A stretch of 64,000 nucleotides of DNA from Streptomyces sp. NBC_00178 (GCF_036206005.1 NZ_CP108143.1:1116001-1180000), one strand, 5' to 3'; shown: positions 23,201 through 36,162, numbered from the stretch's first letter. Translations and numbers: made by a program. Notes: generated from the letters alone by a model not told the origin.

Positions 23201-26200
23201 CGGGCGGCGCGGGTGGTGTCGTGGGTCAGGAGCAGCGCGGGGCGCGCGTCGTCGAGCATGTGCGCGATGCGGGCATGCGGGTACTCCAGGTCGACCGGCA
23301 GGTACGCGGCCCCGGCCTTCACCACGGCCAGCATCGCCACCACCTGGTCGGCGGTGCCCTCCAGGGCGAGGGCCACGAGGTCGCCGCGGCCGATGCCCCT
23401 GCCGTGCAGGTGGTGTGCCAGGTCGTCGGAGAGGGCGTCGAGTTCGGCGAACGTGAGGCGGTGCGCACCGTCCCGCACCGCGACCGCCCCGGGCCTCCTG
23501 GCGCACTGCGCGCGGAACGCCTCGGGCGCGGTGCGGGCCGCCACGGACCGTACGGGGCCGTGGCCGGCCACATCCAGCCGCCGCCGCTCGTCGGCGTCCA
23601 GGATCTCGACGGTGCGGACACGCAGGCCGGGGTCGGCGGAGAGCCGCGCCAGCAGACGGTTCAGCCGGGCCGCCAGGGCGTGGGCCGTGTCGTGGGTGAA
23701 GAGTTCGGTGGAGAACTCCAGGACGCCGCCCAGACCGGCGGGGCGCCCCGTCCCGTCGTGCGTCTCGGTGAAGGTGAAGGTGAGGTCGAATTTGCTGATC
23801 CCGGTGTGGACGGGCTGTTCCGTGACGGTGAGACCGGGCAGGTCGATCGTCGCGCCGGCCTGGTTCTGGAGGACGAGCATGGTCTGGAACAGCGGATGGT
23901 GGTTCTGGGCCCGGACCGGGCTGAGCGAGTCCACCAGCCGCTCGAACGGCACGTCCTGGTGGGCGTAGGCGGCCAGGTCGAACTCCCGGACCCGGTCCAG
24001 CACTTCACCGAAAGTCGGGTTCCCGCTGAGGTCGGTGCGCAGGACGAGGGTGTTGACGAAGAAGCCCACCATGTCGTCGAGGGCCTCGTCGGTGCGTCCG
24101 GCGACGGCGGTCCCGAGGGGTATGTCCTCGCCGGCGCCGTGCCGCGAGAGGAGCACCGACAGCGCGGCCTGGAGCACCATGAACAGGCTGCATCCGCGGG
24201 CACGGGCGAGGGCGGCGAGCGCCCGGTGGGTGTCCGCGTCGACGGGGAAGGCGAGGGCGTCGCCGCAGTGCGCCGGGACGGCGGGGCGGGGGTGGTCGCA
24301 GGGCAGGGCGAGCAGTTCGGGGGCGCCGGCGAGTGCGGTGCGCCAGAAGTCCAGCTGGCGGGCCGCCGGGCTGGAGGGGTCGTCCGCGTCGCCGAGCAGC
24401 GCACGCTGCCACAGGGTGTAGTCGGCGTAATGGACGGCCGGTTCGGTCCAGGGGGGCTCCTCGCCCCCGAGGCGCGCCCGGTACGCCTCGCCCAGGTCAC
24501 GGGCGAGCGGGGCCAGCGACCAGCCGTCGCCCGCGATGTGGTGGATGACCAGCACCAGGACGTGGGCCTCGGCTCCGAGACGCACCAGCCGTGCGCGCAC
24601 GGGGAGTTGGGTGCTGATGTCGAAGGCGTGCGCGACCTCCGCCGTCAGGACCTCGTCGAGATGGGCGGGTTCGGTGTCACGGGGCGTCAGGTCGAGGTCG
24701 GCGCCATCGGCGTCCAGCACCTGCTGGCGCGCCACTCCGTCGGTGTCGGGGAACACGGTGCGCAGGCTCTCGTGGCGCCCGACGACGTCCGCCAGGGCGC
24801 TTTCCAGGGCCTCCGCGTCGAGCGGGCCGTCCAGACGCAGCACGAGGGGCACGTTGTACGTGGCGCTGGGCCCCTCGAAACGGTTGAGGAACCACAGGCG
24901 CTGCTGGGCGTAGGACAGGGGCAGCGGATCGGGACGGCCGGGTACGCGCTCCAGGGGGCTCCTGGCCCGTTCGGCCCCGTCCAGCACGGTGGCGAGCGCG
25001 GCCGGCGTGGGGTGCTCGAAGAGGGTCTTGACCTGGATCTCCACTCCGAGCGCGGTACGTATGCGGGCGGCGAGCCGGGTGGCGAGCAGTGAATGGCCGC
25101 CCGAGGCGAAGAAGTCGTCGTCGACGCCCGCCCCGTCGACGCCGAGCACGTCGGCGAAGAGGCCGCAGAGGATCTCCTCGCGCGGGGTGCGGGCGGCGCG
25201 GGCGGGGGCCGGTGTGCGGCCTCCGGGCTCCGGCAGGGCGCGGCGGTCCACCTTGCCGTTCACGGTCAGCGGCAGGGCGTCGAGCAGGACGAACGCGGAG
25301 GGCACCATGTAGGCGGGCAGGGAGCGTCCGACAGCCCGGGCCAGGTCGTCGGGTTCGGGACGGGCGCCGGACGCGGGGACCACGTAGGCGACGAGCCGGC
25401 GGTCGCCGGGAGTGTCCTCGCGGACGACCGCGAAGGAGCCGGCCACACCGTCGCAGCAGGCCAGCACGCCCTCGATCTCGCCGGGTTCGATGCGGTAGCC
25501 CCGGAGCTTCACCTGGCCGTCGGCACGTTCGACGTACGAGATGTGCCCCTCGCGGGTCCATCGGACCAGGTCACCGGTGCGGTACATGCGGCCGCCCGTC
25601 GCATCGGACGGGTCGGCCACGAAGCGGGTGGCGGTCAGGCCTGGGAGTCCGGTGTAGCCGCGTGCCACTCCCCGCCCGGCGAGGTACAGCTCACCCACGA
25701 CGCCCGGTGGCACGGGGGCGAGGGACCCGTCGAGGACGTATCCCCGCATGCCGTCCAGAGGGCGTCCGACGGGCGGCGGGCCCTGCGGCAGGTCGGCCGC
25801 CACGTCGTGCCGGGTGGCGAAGGTGGTGGTCTCCGTGGGGCCGTAGACGTGCAGGACGCGCAGTCCGGGCACGGTGCCGGCGACACGCTGCATGGCGTCC
25901 GGGGAGGCCAGTTCACCTCCGGCGCACACGAGCCGCAGGCCGGTGAAGGCCCCCGGGTCGGTTTCGGCGATGACGTTGAACAGGGCCGTCGTGAGGAACA
26001 CGGCGGTGACTCCGTGGTCGTGGACGGCGTCCCCGAGGACACCGGCCTCCAGGACACCGTCGGGTGCCACGACGACCCGGCCTCCGTTCAGGAGGGGAGC
26101 CCAGATCTCGAAGGTGGAGGCGTCGAAGACGTACGCCGAGTGCATCAGCACCGCGTCGGCGGCGCCCCCCTGCCAGGCGGCGTCGGCGGCGAGCGCCGCG

Positions 26201-29200
26201 ACGTCGTCGTGTGTGACACCCACGCCCTTGGGCAGGCCGGTCGAGCCGGAGGTGAACATCACGTAGGCGAGGGAGCCCGGGCCCGGCACGCCCGCCGGCC
26301 GGCCGGGCCGCCCGGGCGCGCCGCGCACGATCCGGCCGAGGCGGTCCACCACCAGCACCGGCATGCGCCCGCCCGCCCTGGCCACCCAGGGCGAGGCGGC
26401 TGCGGCCTCGTCGACGACGAGTGCCCGCAGACCGGCCACCGCTGCGGCCTGGTCGAGCCGCTCGTCGGGCCAGCGCGCGTCCAGCGGGACGTACGCGCCG
26501 ACGCGAACGGTGCCGAGGGTCACCGACACCACCGCCGGTGACCTGCCGAGCAGTACCCCGACCCCGCACTCCGCGCCGACGCCGAGCGCGGCCAGGGCCT
26601 GGGCGACGCCGTAGGAGATCCGGTCGAGCCCGGCGTAGGTGAGGGTCGCTCCGTCGCCGGTGACGGCCACGGCGTCCGGTGTGCGACGCGCCTGGGCGGC
26701 GAACAGCGCGGGCAGGGTGCCGTCACGGCCGGTGGACGCCGGGAGGGCGCGTCCGGTGCCCCACCGGGTGACCCCGGCGTGTTCGCCGGGCGTCATCAGG
26801 TCGTAGGCCGCCAGCGGCCGACCGGGATCGGCGGCCACCTGTTCCAGGAGGCGGACCAGGCGGTCCGCGAGGTGCTCGACGGTGGCCCGGTCGAAGAGGG
26901 CGGTGGCGTACTCGATCCCGGCGGCGAGACCGCCGGCGAAACCGTCCCCGGCACGTTCCTCGGTGAAGGCGAAGGTGAGGTCGAACTTGCTCAGGCCGTT
27001 GTGGACCAGCCGGTCCTCGACCGTGAGACCCGGCAGTTCGGGCCGGAGGCTCTCCTGGTTCTGCAGGACCAGCATGGTCTGGAACAGCGGGTGGTGGTTG
27101 CGCGCCCGGACCGGGTTGAGGCTCTCGACGAGCCGTTCGAAGGGTACGTCCTGGTTGGCGTACGCGGACAGGTCGAACTCCCGTACACGCGAGAGCAGTT
27201 CGCGGTACGTCGGGTTGCCGGACAGATCCGTGCGCAGTACGAGCGTGTTGACGAAGAACCCGACGAGGTCCTCCAGGGCCTCGTCCGTCCGGCCGGCCAC
27301 GGGCGAGCCGAGCGGGATGTCGTCACCCGCGCCGTGCCGGTGCAGGAGGGCGGCCACCGCCGCCTGGAGCACCATGAACAGGCTGCTGCCGGACTCGCGA
27401 GCAAGGCGCAGGAGTTGCGCGTGGAGGGGCGCGGGGACGTCGAAGGTGTGGACCGCCCCCCTCGGGTCGGTGCTGGCCGGTCGCGGCCGGTCGAGCGGAA
27501 GACCGGTCAGTCCGGGCAGACCCGCGAGTGCGGCGTGCCAGTGGTCCAGCTGCTGCCGCAGAACGCTGTGCGGCGCGGCGGCGTCCCCCAGGGCCGCGTG
27601 CTGCCAGAGGGTGTAGTCGGCGTACTGGAGGGGGGTGCCGGCCGTCGGCCCGGGCTTCCGGCCGGTGACGCGGGCACGGTAGGCGTCGCCGAGATGGCGG
27701 GTGAGGGGAGCGAGGGACCAGCCGTCGCCGGCGATGTGGTGCAGGACCAGCACGAGGACGTGGTGGTCGGGGGCCGGGCGCAGGAGCAGGGCGCGCAGCG
27801 GCAGGTCCGTGGTGACGTCGAAGGGCTGCCGCACGGCACCGAGCACGGCCGCTTCCAGCTCGGCCGGCGTCGTGCTCACGACCGGCAGGGACGGCGTTGC
27901 CGCGTGGGCGGGGACGATCAGCTGACGCGGCGACCCGTCCTGTTCGGGGAAGAGCGTGCGCAGCGCCTCGTGCCGCTCCACGACGTCGGCCAGCGAGCCC
28001 CGCAGGGCGTCCGGGTCCAGCGGACCGTCGAGTTCGAGGACGAGGGGGATGTTGTAGGCGGAACCGGGTCCTTCCAGCCGGTTGAGGAACCACAGCCGCT
28101 GCTGCGCGGAGGACGGCGGAAGCGGATCGGGCCGGTGCGCGGCGGACACGACCGGTGGGCGCTTTCGGCCCGGCCCGTCGAGGACGCGGGCCAGACCGGC
28201 GACGGTGGGGTGGTCGAAGAGGGTGCGTACGGCGATCTCGGTGCCGAGGACGGTGCGGACCCGGCTGACGACGCGCATGGCGAGGAGCGAGTGTCCGCCC
28301 AGGTCGAAGAAGCTGTCGTGCGGACCGACGCGCGGTCTGTCCAGGACGTCGGCGAAGATCCCGGCGAGCAGGTCCTCCTGGAACGTGAGCCGGCCGGGCC
28401 CGGCGGCGGTGTCCGGCCGGGGGTCCGGCAGGGCACGGCGGTCCGTCTTCCCGTTGGGGAGCAGCGGGAGGGCGTCGAGGAGCACGACGGTGCCGGGGAC
28501 CATGTGGTGGGGCAGGGTCGCGGCGAGGGCGTCGCGCAGGTCCGTGGCGCGCGGGGCAGGCTCACCGGTGACGGCGTACGCGACGAGCGCGTCCCCGCGG
28601 ATCGCGGCGCAGGCGGCGGTGACGCCGGGCCGGGCCAGGAGCGCGGCCTCGACCTCGCCCAGTTCGAGGCGGAATCCCCGGAGTTTGACCTGGTCGTCGG
28701 CGCGCGACACGTAGGCGAGCGGGCCCTGGGCGGTCCACCGCACGAGATCGCCCGTCCGGTACATGCGGGCGCCGGTGGCGTCGAACGGGTCGGCGACGAA
28801 CCTGGCGGCGGTCAGTCCCCGGCGTTCCAGGTAACCGTGGGCGAGGTTGGGCCCCGAGAGGTACAGCTCACCGGTGACACCCGTCGGCACGGGCCGCAGG
28901 CGGCTGTCCAGGACGTAGGCCCGCATGCCGTCGACGGGGCGCCCGATCGGGACGGTCTCCGGCTGCCTGCCGGTGTCCGCGGGGCCGCCCGCGCCCTGTC
29001 CGCCGACGCGGTGGGCGGTGGCGTCGACGGTCGCCTCGGTGGGGCCGTAGAGGTTGTGCGCCTCGGCCCCCCACAGTGCGGCGATCCCGTCGGTGAGGGC
29101 GCGCGGCAGCGGTTCACCGCCGCACAGCACGGCCCGGAGGCCGGGCACGGGTGCGGCGTGGGCAGCCTCGGCGAGGACGAGGTTCAGGTGCGAGGGCACG

Positions 29201-32200
29201 AACTGGGCGATGGTCACACCGAACCGGCTCATCCAGCCGACCAGGGCATGGGGGTCCCGGTTGGCCCCCTGCGGCATGACACAGGCCTGCGCGCCGTACA
29301 TCAGAGGGAGCCACACCTCCCACACGGAGGCGTCGAAGCTGCTGGATGTGCGGGCGAGGATCCGGTCGTCCGGGGTGACGGACAGGTACCGCGCCATCCA
29401 GGCCATGTGGCCGGCGAGGGCGGCGTGCGGCACGACGACACCCTTGGGGCGGCCGGTGGAGCCGGAGGTGTAGATGACGTACGCGGGGTCCGCCGGGTGA
29501 GGGCTGTGGTGGCCGGGTTCCGCGGGACCGGCCGGACGGTGGGCCGCATCGTCGAGAACGAGCATCGGCACCTCGCAGGCGGGCAGTTCCGCCCGGAGGT
29601 GCGCGGTGGTGAGCAGCAGGACGGGCCGTGCGTCGTCGAGCATGTACCGGATGCGGGCCTGCGGGTACTCGGGGTCGACGGGCACGTAGGCGGCGCCGCT
29701 CCGGAGCACGGCCAGCATCGCGACGAGCGTGTCCGCGGACGGCGGGGCGGCGAGGGCCACCACGTCCCCACGCCGCACGCCCCGCTCGCGCAGGGCGCGG
29801 GCCAGGTCATCGGCGCGTGCGTCGAGTTCGGCGTAGGTGAGGCGCGTGTGCGCGTCGCACGCGGCGACCGCGTCCGGCGTGCGCAGGGCCCACTCCCGGA
29901 CCGCTTCGGGAGCGGTGCGGACGCGCGGCGGCCGTGCGGCGCCACGGCCACGGCCGAGGAGCTCGACCCGCTCCCCCGGGGCGAGCGGGTCGAGATCGCC
30001 GACGGCGCGGTCGGGGTCGGTCACGGCCTGGGTGAGGACGTGCGCGAAGCGGGCGCACAGGGCGCGGGCCGTGGCGGCGTCGAAGAGGTCGGTGGCGTAT
30101 TCGAGGTACCCGCCGATGCCGGCTGCGAGGGCCGGCGCGTGCTCGCCGGGTGCCGGGGCGGGGTCCGTGGGTTCCCCGCGCTCGGTGAGGGAGAACGTCA
30201 GGTCGAACTTGCTGATCCCGGTGTGCCGGGAGCGGTCGTGGACGGTGAGTCCGGGCAGGTCGAGGTCCGTCCGCTCCTGGCTCTGGAGGACGAGCATGGT
30301 CTGGAAGAGCGGGTGACGGTCGCCGGACCGGTCCGGGTTGAGCTCCTCCACGAGCCGTTCGAAGGGGAGGTCGCTGTGGCTGAACGCGGCGATGTCGAAC
30401 GCCTTGACCCGGTCGAGCAGTTCACGGAACGTCGGTTCACCGGTCAGGTCGGTGCGCAGAACGACCGTGTTGACGAAGAAGCCGATCAGATCGTCGAGTG
30501 ATTCGTCGGTGCGGCCCGCCAGCGCGGTGCCCAGGGGGATGTCCGTCCCTGCGCCATGGGCTCGCAAGGTCACGGCCAGGGCGGCCTGCAGCACCATGAA
30601 CGGCGTGCATCCCGCCGCGCGGGCGAGTCGGACGAGCGCGGCGTGCGCGGGTGCGGGCAGTTCGAAGGGGACGGTGTCACCCCGGTGGCTGGGGACGGCG
30701 GGGCGGGGACGGTCGAGGGGCAGGCCGAGCACGCCGGGGGCGCCGTCCAGTGCTTCCCGCCAGAAGCCGAGCTGGCGTGCGGCCAGGCTCTCCGGGTCGC
30801 TGTCGTCGCCGAGCAGGCGCCTCTGCCAGAGGGCGTAGTCGGCGTACTGCACCCGCGGGGCGGGCCGGCCGGGCGTACGCGTGTCGGAGGTTCTGGCCCG
30901 GTAGGCCGCGCCGAGGTCGCGGCTGAGCGGTGCGAGGGACCAGCCGTCGGCGACGACGTGGTGCAGGACGACGGCCAGGACGTGCCGGTCGGTACCGAGA
31001 CGCAGCAGACGGGCCCGGACGGCGGTGTCGCCCGTGAGGTCGAAGGGCGTGGCGGCGAGGCGGCGCACCGTCTCCTCGGCCCACAGGTCGGCGTCCTCCC
31101 CCGCCGGGGCCGGCTCGACGGCAAGCGGAAGGAGCGCCGGGGCGGCGTCCGGGGCGAGGATCTCCTGACGGGGGACGCCGTCGTGCTCGGCGAAGACGGT
31201 GCGCAGGCTCTCGTGCCGGGTGACCACGTCGGCCAGGGCGCCGCGCAGGGCTTCCGTGTCCAGCGGGCCGTCGAGCTGGAGGACGAAGGGGATGTTGTAG
31301 GTGGCCGCGGCGCCCTCCATGCGGTCGAGGAACCACAGGCGCTGCTGCGCGTAGGACAGCGGAACCGTCTCGGGCCGCTGCTGCGGCGTGAGAGGAGGGC
31401 GGGAGGCGCCCGCGGTGTCGAGGACGGCGGCGAGCCCGGTGACCGTGGGGTGCTCGAAGAGGGTACGCAGGTCGAGTTCCGTCCCCAGGGCCGTCCTCAC
31501 CCGGCCCAGGAGCCGGGTGGCGAGAAGGGAGTGGCCGCCCAGGGCGAAGAAGCTGTCGTCGGTGCCGACGGCGGCCATGCCCAGGACATCCGCGAACAGG
31601 CCGGCCAGGACCTCCTCGTAGGCGGTGCGCGGGGCGCGGTCCGTGGTGGCGGCGGCCCGGGGCACCGGCAGGGCACGGCGGTCGACCTTGCCGTTGGGGT
31701 TCAGCGGCAGGGCGTCGAGGGGGACGAAGACGGACGGCACCATGTAGGCCGGCAGGACGCGGCCGAGGCGGCGGGCCAGGGCGTCGTCGTCGTGCCGGAC
31801 GCCCGGCACGGGCACGACGTAGGCGACGAGCCGCCGGTCGCCGGGCACGTCCTCGCGCACCAGGACGCGGGCGTCCCGGACGCCCGGGTCGGCGAGCAGC
31901 GCGTTCTCGACCTCGGCGGGTTCGATGCGGAATCCGCGCAGCTTGACCTGCCCGTCCGCCCGGCCGACGTACTCGACGTCACCATGGGGGGTCCAGCGCA
32001 CGAGGTCACCCGTGCGGTACATGCGTCCGCCGCCCGCACCGTACGGGTCGGCGACGAACCGGGTGGCCGTCAGCCCGGGCCGGCCCTGGTAGCCGCGGGC
32101 GACACCGTGCCCGCTCACGTACAGCTCCCCGACCACGCCGGGCGGCACCAGGCCGAGCGCGGCGTCGAGCACGTACAGGCGCGTCCCGTCGAGAGGACGG

Positions 32201-34647
32201 CCGACGGGTGGCACGCCCTCGGTCTCCGCGCCGACCAGGTGCCGCGCGGCGAAGGTCGTGGTCTCGGTGGGGCCGTACACGTGCAGGACACGCGTGGCGG
32301 GCGCGGCGGCCGCGACCCGCTGCATCAGTCCCGGCGCTGCCGCCTCTCCGCCGGCGGCGACCAGGCGCAGGCCGGAGAAGGCCGACGGGTCGGCCTCCGC
32401 CACCACGTTGAACAGTGCCGTCGTGAGGAACACCGCGGTCACGCCGTGCCGGTCGACCGCGTCCGCGAGGGAACGCGCTTCCAGGACCCCCTCCGGAGCG
32501 ACGACCACCCTGCCGCCGTTCAGGAGCGGCGTCCAGATCTCGAAGGTGGACGCGTCGAAGACGTACGCCGAGTGCATCAGCACCGCGTCGCACGGCCCGC
32601 CCTGCCAGGCGGTGTCCGCGGCCAGCGCGGCGACGTCGGCGTGGGTGACGCCGACTCCCTTGGGCAGACCCGTCGAGCCGGAGGTGAACATCACGTAGGC
32701 GAGCCGCTCACCGCGGACGCGGGCCGGTCGCCGTCCCGGCCGCGGCGGGGCGCCGCGCACGATCTCTCCGAGACGGTCGACGACGATCACCGGCAGGGTG
32801 GCCGACACCTCCTTCACCCAGGACAGTGCGGCCGCGGTCTCGTCGACCACCACGGCGCGCAGACGCGCGACTTCGGCGACGCGATGCAGGCGTTCCACCG
32901 GCCAGCCTGGGTCCATCGGCACGTACGCCGCGCCGGCGCCGACCGCCCCGAGCGTGGCCGTCACCACGGCGGCCGAGCGGCCGACGAGGACCCCGACGCC
33001 GTCCTCCGCCCGGACGCCCCGGCCGGCCAGGGCGGCGGACATCCCGTTCGCCGTCCGCTCCAGCTGCCGGTAGGTCAGGGTGACTTCGCCGTCGATGACC
33101 GCGGGCGCGTCCGGGGTGCGGCGCACCTGTGCGCCGAAGGCCTCCGGCAGGCTCATGGTGGCGGCGTCGGCCGGCAGCCCGGTGCCGCACCCCTGCGCGA
33201 GCAGCAGGGCCGCCGAGTCGTCGTCGACGAACGGCAGGTCCCGGAGGGGTGTCCCGGGGTCCGCGGCGGCCAGGGCCGACAGGAAGGAGACGATGGCGTG
33301 CTGGTGCTGCCGCACGTCATCGGGGTGGTAGATCTCCGGGTTGGTGTCGAACCCGATCAACGGGCCTGTTCCCTCGGACCGTTCCGAGACGAACAGGGAC
33401 ACGTCGTCGACCGGACCGATCGACAGGACGCGGGACGCGGCGGAGCTGCCGGCGAAGTCGAGGCCGTAGTCGTATCCCATGATGTTGACGACGACGCCGG
33501 TCAGCCGCGCCGCCCCGTCCGTCATCCGCAGCTCCCGGGCGAGTTGTTCCCGGGAGAACCGGCGGTGCCTCAGGGCCTCGCGCATCTCCGCGGTGACGGC
33601 GCGCACGAGAGCGCCGACCGTCATGTCGGCCGTGACGGACAGGCGGAGCGGCAGGATGTTGGCGGTCATGCCGACGATGTGCCGCATGCCTCCGTGACGG
33701 CCGTTGGACGCGAGACCGACGGCGACGTCCTGGCCGCCCGTCACCCGGCCCACGTAGGCCGCGACGGCGCTCACGAGCACGGCGGTCCAGGTGGTGCGGT
33801 GCCCGGCGGCGAGCCGGCGCAGGTCGTCGAGCACGGCGACGGGCAGGGTCTCGCCGGTGTGCAGCCGGACATCGGTACCCGAGGGCCCGGCTTGGGCAGG
33901 GACGTCGGTGCGCCGGCGGATGAGCGACGTGCCGCCCAGCGGTCCCGTGGTGTCGTCGGCTCCGGACCCGTCCGTCCCGGTGTCGGCCGCGGCGTCGGTG
34001 AACCTGCCGGTCCAGTAGGCGCGGTCCGCCTCGTAGCGGTCGGAGGAGCGGTAGCTCTCCTCGTCGGCCGACAGGTCGCGCAGGGCCCCTGCGGGCGGCT
34101 CGATCGTGTCGAGGTCCTCGCCCCGCGCCGCTCGGGTGTAGAGATCTGCCACCGTGCGCGCGAAGACGGCGCCGCCGAGGCCGTCGACGGCTATGTGGTG
34201 GTAGCGGATGTACCAGTAGTGCCGCGTGGGACCCAGCCGCAGGAGGGCGAAGTGGTGCTGGGGCGCGTCGAGCCTGTCGACCGCGGCCATGTCGTCGGCC
34301 ATGTAACGCTCGGCCTCCGCGGCGGGGTCGTCGGCGCCCGAGAGGTCGACGGTACGGAGCCGGCCGGCGGACTCGTCCGGTGACCGGTGGACGACACGCT
34401 GGCGGACCGTTTCACCCCGGGTGACGAACTCGGTGTTGAGGCTGTCGCAGAAGGCGGCGGCCCGGCCGAGGGCGGCGGCGAACAGCGACTCGTCGAGTCC
34501 TCCGTCGATCTCGAAGCATTCACCGATGTTGAATTTCGGACTTTCCTGGTCGACCAGTTGCCCGTACCACACACCTTGCTGGGCAGCGGTCAGTTCGATG
34601 AGTTCTTCCGGGCCACCATCTGAGGGGAGCGAGCCGTTTCTGCGCAT
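20206..34647 (-). CDS. Four-module NRPS, starter-C and terminal E domain
   Basis: About 4,813 aa from ATG 34647 (AAAGG 11 nt upstream; GTG 34659 is an alternative). Approximate order: starter-type C 15-450 (LTAAQQGVW opening, HHIAVDG ~150, EntF/DptA-like), A1 515-1000, T ~1040; C 1095-1540 (HHVVADG), A2 1570-2060, T ~2120; C 2180-2620 (HHIAGDG), A3 2640-3135, T ~3185; C 3245-3690 (HHIAGDG), A4 3715-4205, T ~4250 (GGDSI, epimerase-associated), E 4300-4760 ([23 protein letters not shown]). Codes read by eye: A1 DAFFAGVTFK and A3 DAFFCGVTFK (aliphatic, Val/Ile-like), A2 DAWQLGLVDK and A4 DAWQLGLIDK (Gln). Predicted start: acyl-aliphatic-Gln-aliphatic-D-Gln. The starter C suggests N-acylation, but no acyl ligase is nearby. 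A3 has one residue missing in core motif A2 ([10 protein letters not shown]). Downstream NRPS is translationally coupled; mbtH lies upstream. Confidence 0.95.
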
Positions 34648-34659
34648 GCCGGACGACAC

Positions 34660-35118
34660 CTTTGGGGAGAGTTTTCGGGGACGGCGGATCAGGGCGCACG
34701 GAACCGGCCACGCGATTCCCGCACGTCACTTCCGGAGCGGACCGGGAATGGGATGCGGAGCGTCGCCACGCCCACGACGCGGACACCGGAGGGACCTCTC
34801 GTCGGACGCGGCAGACCGACAGGAGAACGCCCCGCCTCGCACCCTCGAAACGGGGCACGAGACAGCGCACCAGTGTTTTATGAATGCCACATGACGTGCA
34901 CGCGAGCACGTGCAGTCGAACCTCGATGAAGAATTGATCGCAGACGATCGAAAATGATCAGCCGCGGACAGTTCCGCCAGGAAAGGACCCACGAGGGGCG
35001 CAGGCTCCGGCAGACCCCGTCGACCGCCGGCCCGCACACCTCGGGCCTGGCCCGGCGCGCCGCCGTCGGCCGGCACCGACCGGCTGCGGCACGGGAGGCC
35101 GCGAGGACCGGGCCCGGC
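34660..35118. other. 460-nt spacer between mbtH and the NRPS genes
   Basis: No coding frame with credible composition. Its distal part (about 34870-34960) is AT-richer, with TGATCATTTTCGATCG-like sequence on the minus strand and a repeated ACGTGCA heptamer at 34893-34899 and 34908-34914. This could hold a separate NRPS promoter or regulator sites. If mbtH and the NRPS share one transcript, this is an unusually long internal leader. Confidence 0.45.
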
Positions 35119-35337
35119 CTATCCGGCGTCGGCTTCCATCGCACGCACCAGGCCGGCGGGGCGCATGTCGGTCCAGGCGGCCTCGATCACGTCCAGGCAC
35201 TCCTGGCGCGACCCCTCCGAGCCCTCGACGCGCCACCCGCCCGGGACGTCGAGACGCGCGGGCCACAGGGAGTACTGCCCCTCGTCGTTCACCAGCGCCA
35301 CGAAGCGTTCCGACTCGTCGTCGAAAGGATTGGCCAT
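35119..35337 (-). CDS. MbtH-family NRPS chaperone
   Basis: 72 aa. Small partner that binds and activates NRPS adenylation domains. Family residues are all visible: NPFDD (3-7), VNDEGQYSLWP with Ser23/Leu24/Trp25/Pro26, VPGGW (31-35) and WTDMRP (55-60). GGGGGA lies just before ATG 35337. It is upstream of and in line with the two NRPS genes, the normal position. Its presence suggests that at least one of the six A domains needs it for solubility or activity. Confidence 0.95.
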   Translation of the reverse strand: MANPFDDESERFVALVNDEGQYSLWPARLDVPGGWRVEGSEGSRQECLDVIEAAWTDMRPAGLVRAMEADAG

Positions 35338-36162
35338 GATTCCCCCACTTGTTCTCGCTGCTTCCGCAGCACATTAATCGACTGTCTCCGAACGCGCAGG
35401 CGGATCGCATTCCGCATTGCGCAGCATCGAGAACAGGCCCCCACAGCAAATTTCCAGCCACCCGGAGCGGCTCTGCACAGCGCCACCGAATAGCAGCGGC
35501 GAACCAGCCGCGGAGCCACGACTACCCGCACCCCGCCCGTCCATGCCAATCACATTAGATGCCCGGAAGCGGCCGAGAAGTGAACTCCCGGATTCACTTT
35601 CGATTACGCGGGCGAGCGGAGGTTCGCGGAACCCGTTCTCGGCATATGCCCCGGGTGCCGAACAGAAACTATCGAGCCATACAACGCCCTTCCTGTCTGG
35701 GTATGTCCGAATGTGAACCAGGCCATTCAGGAAATCCTCGGACGCGATACCCGTGAGCCCCCTGTGCTGACCCGAAAACCACGCCGAGCACCCATGCGCC
35801 GGGTGTGCGCCCCATACTCAACGGCGTCCTGGCATGAACGGGCCGCCACCCACCCGGGACGTGACACCGCGTCCCGGCCAAAGCCCGCACCGGGTTCCCA
35901 GGGCCGGGAGAGGCGCGACACCACAGCGCGAGGAGTGCTCCGCGACGGGTGCCGGGCCGAGGCCCCGAGCACCCTCCACCGGCGCGCCCGATCACCGGCC
36001 GGATCGGCACGGGTTGGCCTAGGCTGGCCATGTCCCTTGCGCAGCAACCGAGTTCGCCCGTCGCGGCGACCGCACATGCCTGGGTCCACGCCTCGACGCC
36101 GTCGCACGACCGAGGTGGCACAGGTACCCGGTCACGCACGCGCCGTTCCGTCAGGAGCCCTG
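35338..36162. promoter_or_regulatory. 825-nt divergent regulatory region, mbtH / P450
   Basis: No gene recognised. The half next to mbtH is clearly less GC-rich than the rest of the window. An inverted repeat AAGTGAA-N8-TTCACTT sits at 35578-35599, and repeated CGCATT-type words occur near 35405-35425. Both divergent transcripts should start here. Which protein binds is unknown, because no regulator gene is in the cluster. Confidence 0.5.

Noticed and set aside
20314..25092. Plus-strand open frame of about 1,590 codons antisense to NRPS A
   Set aside because: Same reason: repeated segments mirror the NRPS module repeats, and there is no recognisable protein.
35713..36162. Extension of the P450 frame upstream to 35713
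   Set aside because: The added 150 residues are Arg/Pro-rich with no homology, and a good ribosome-binding site precedes TTG 36163.
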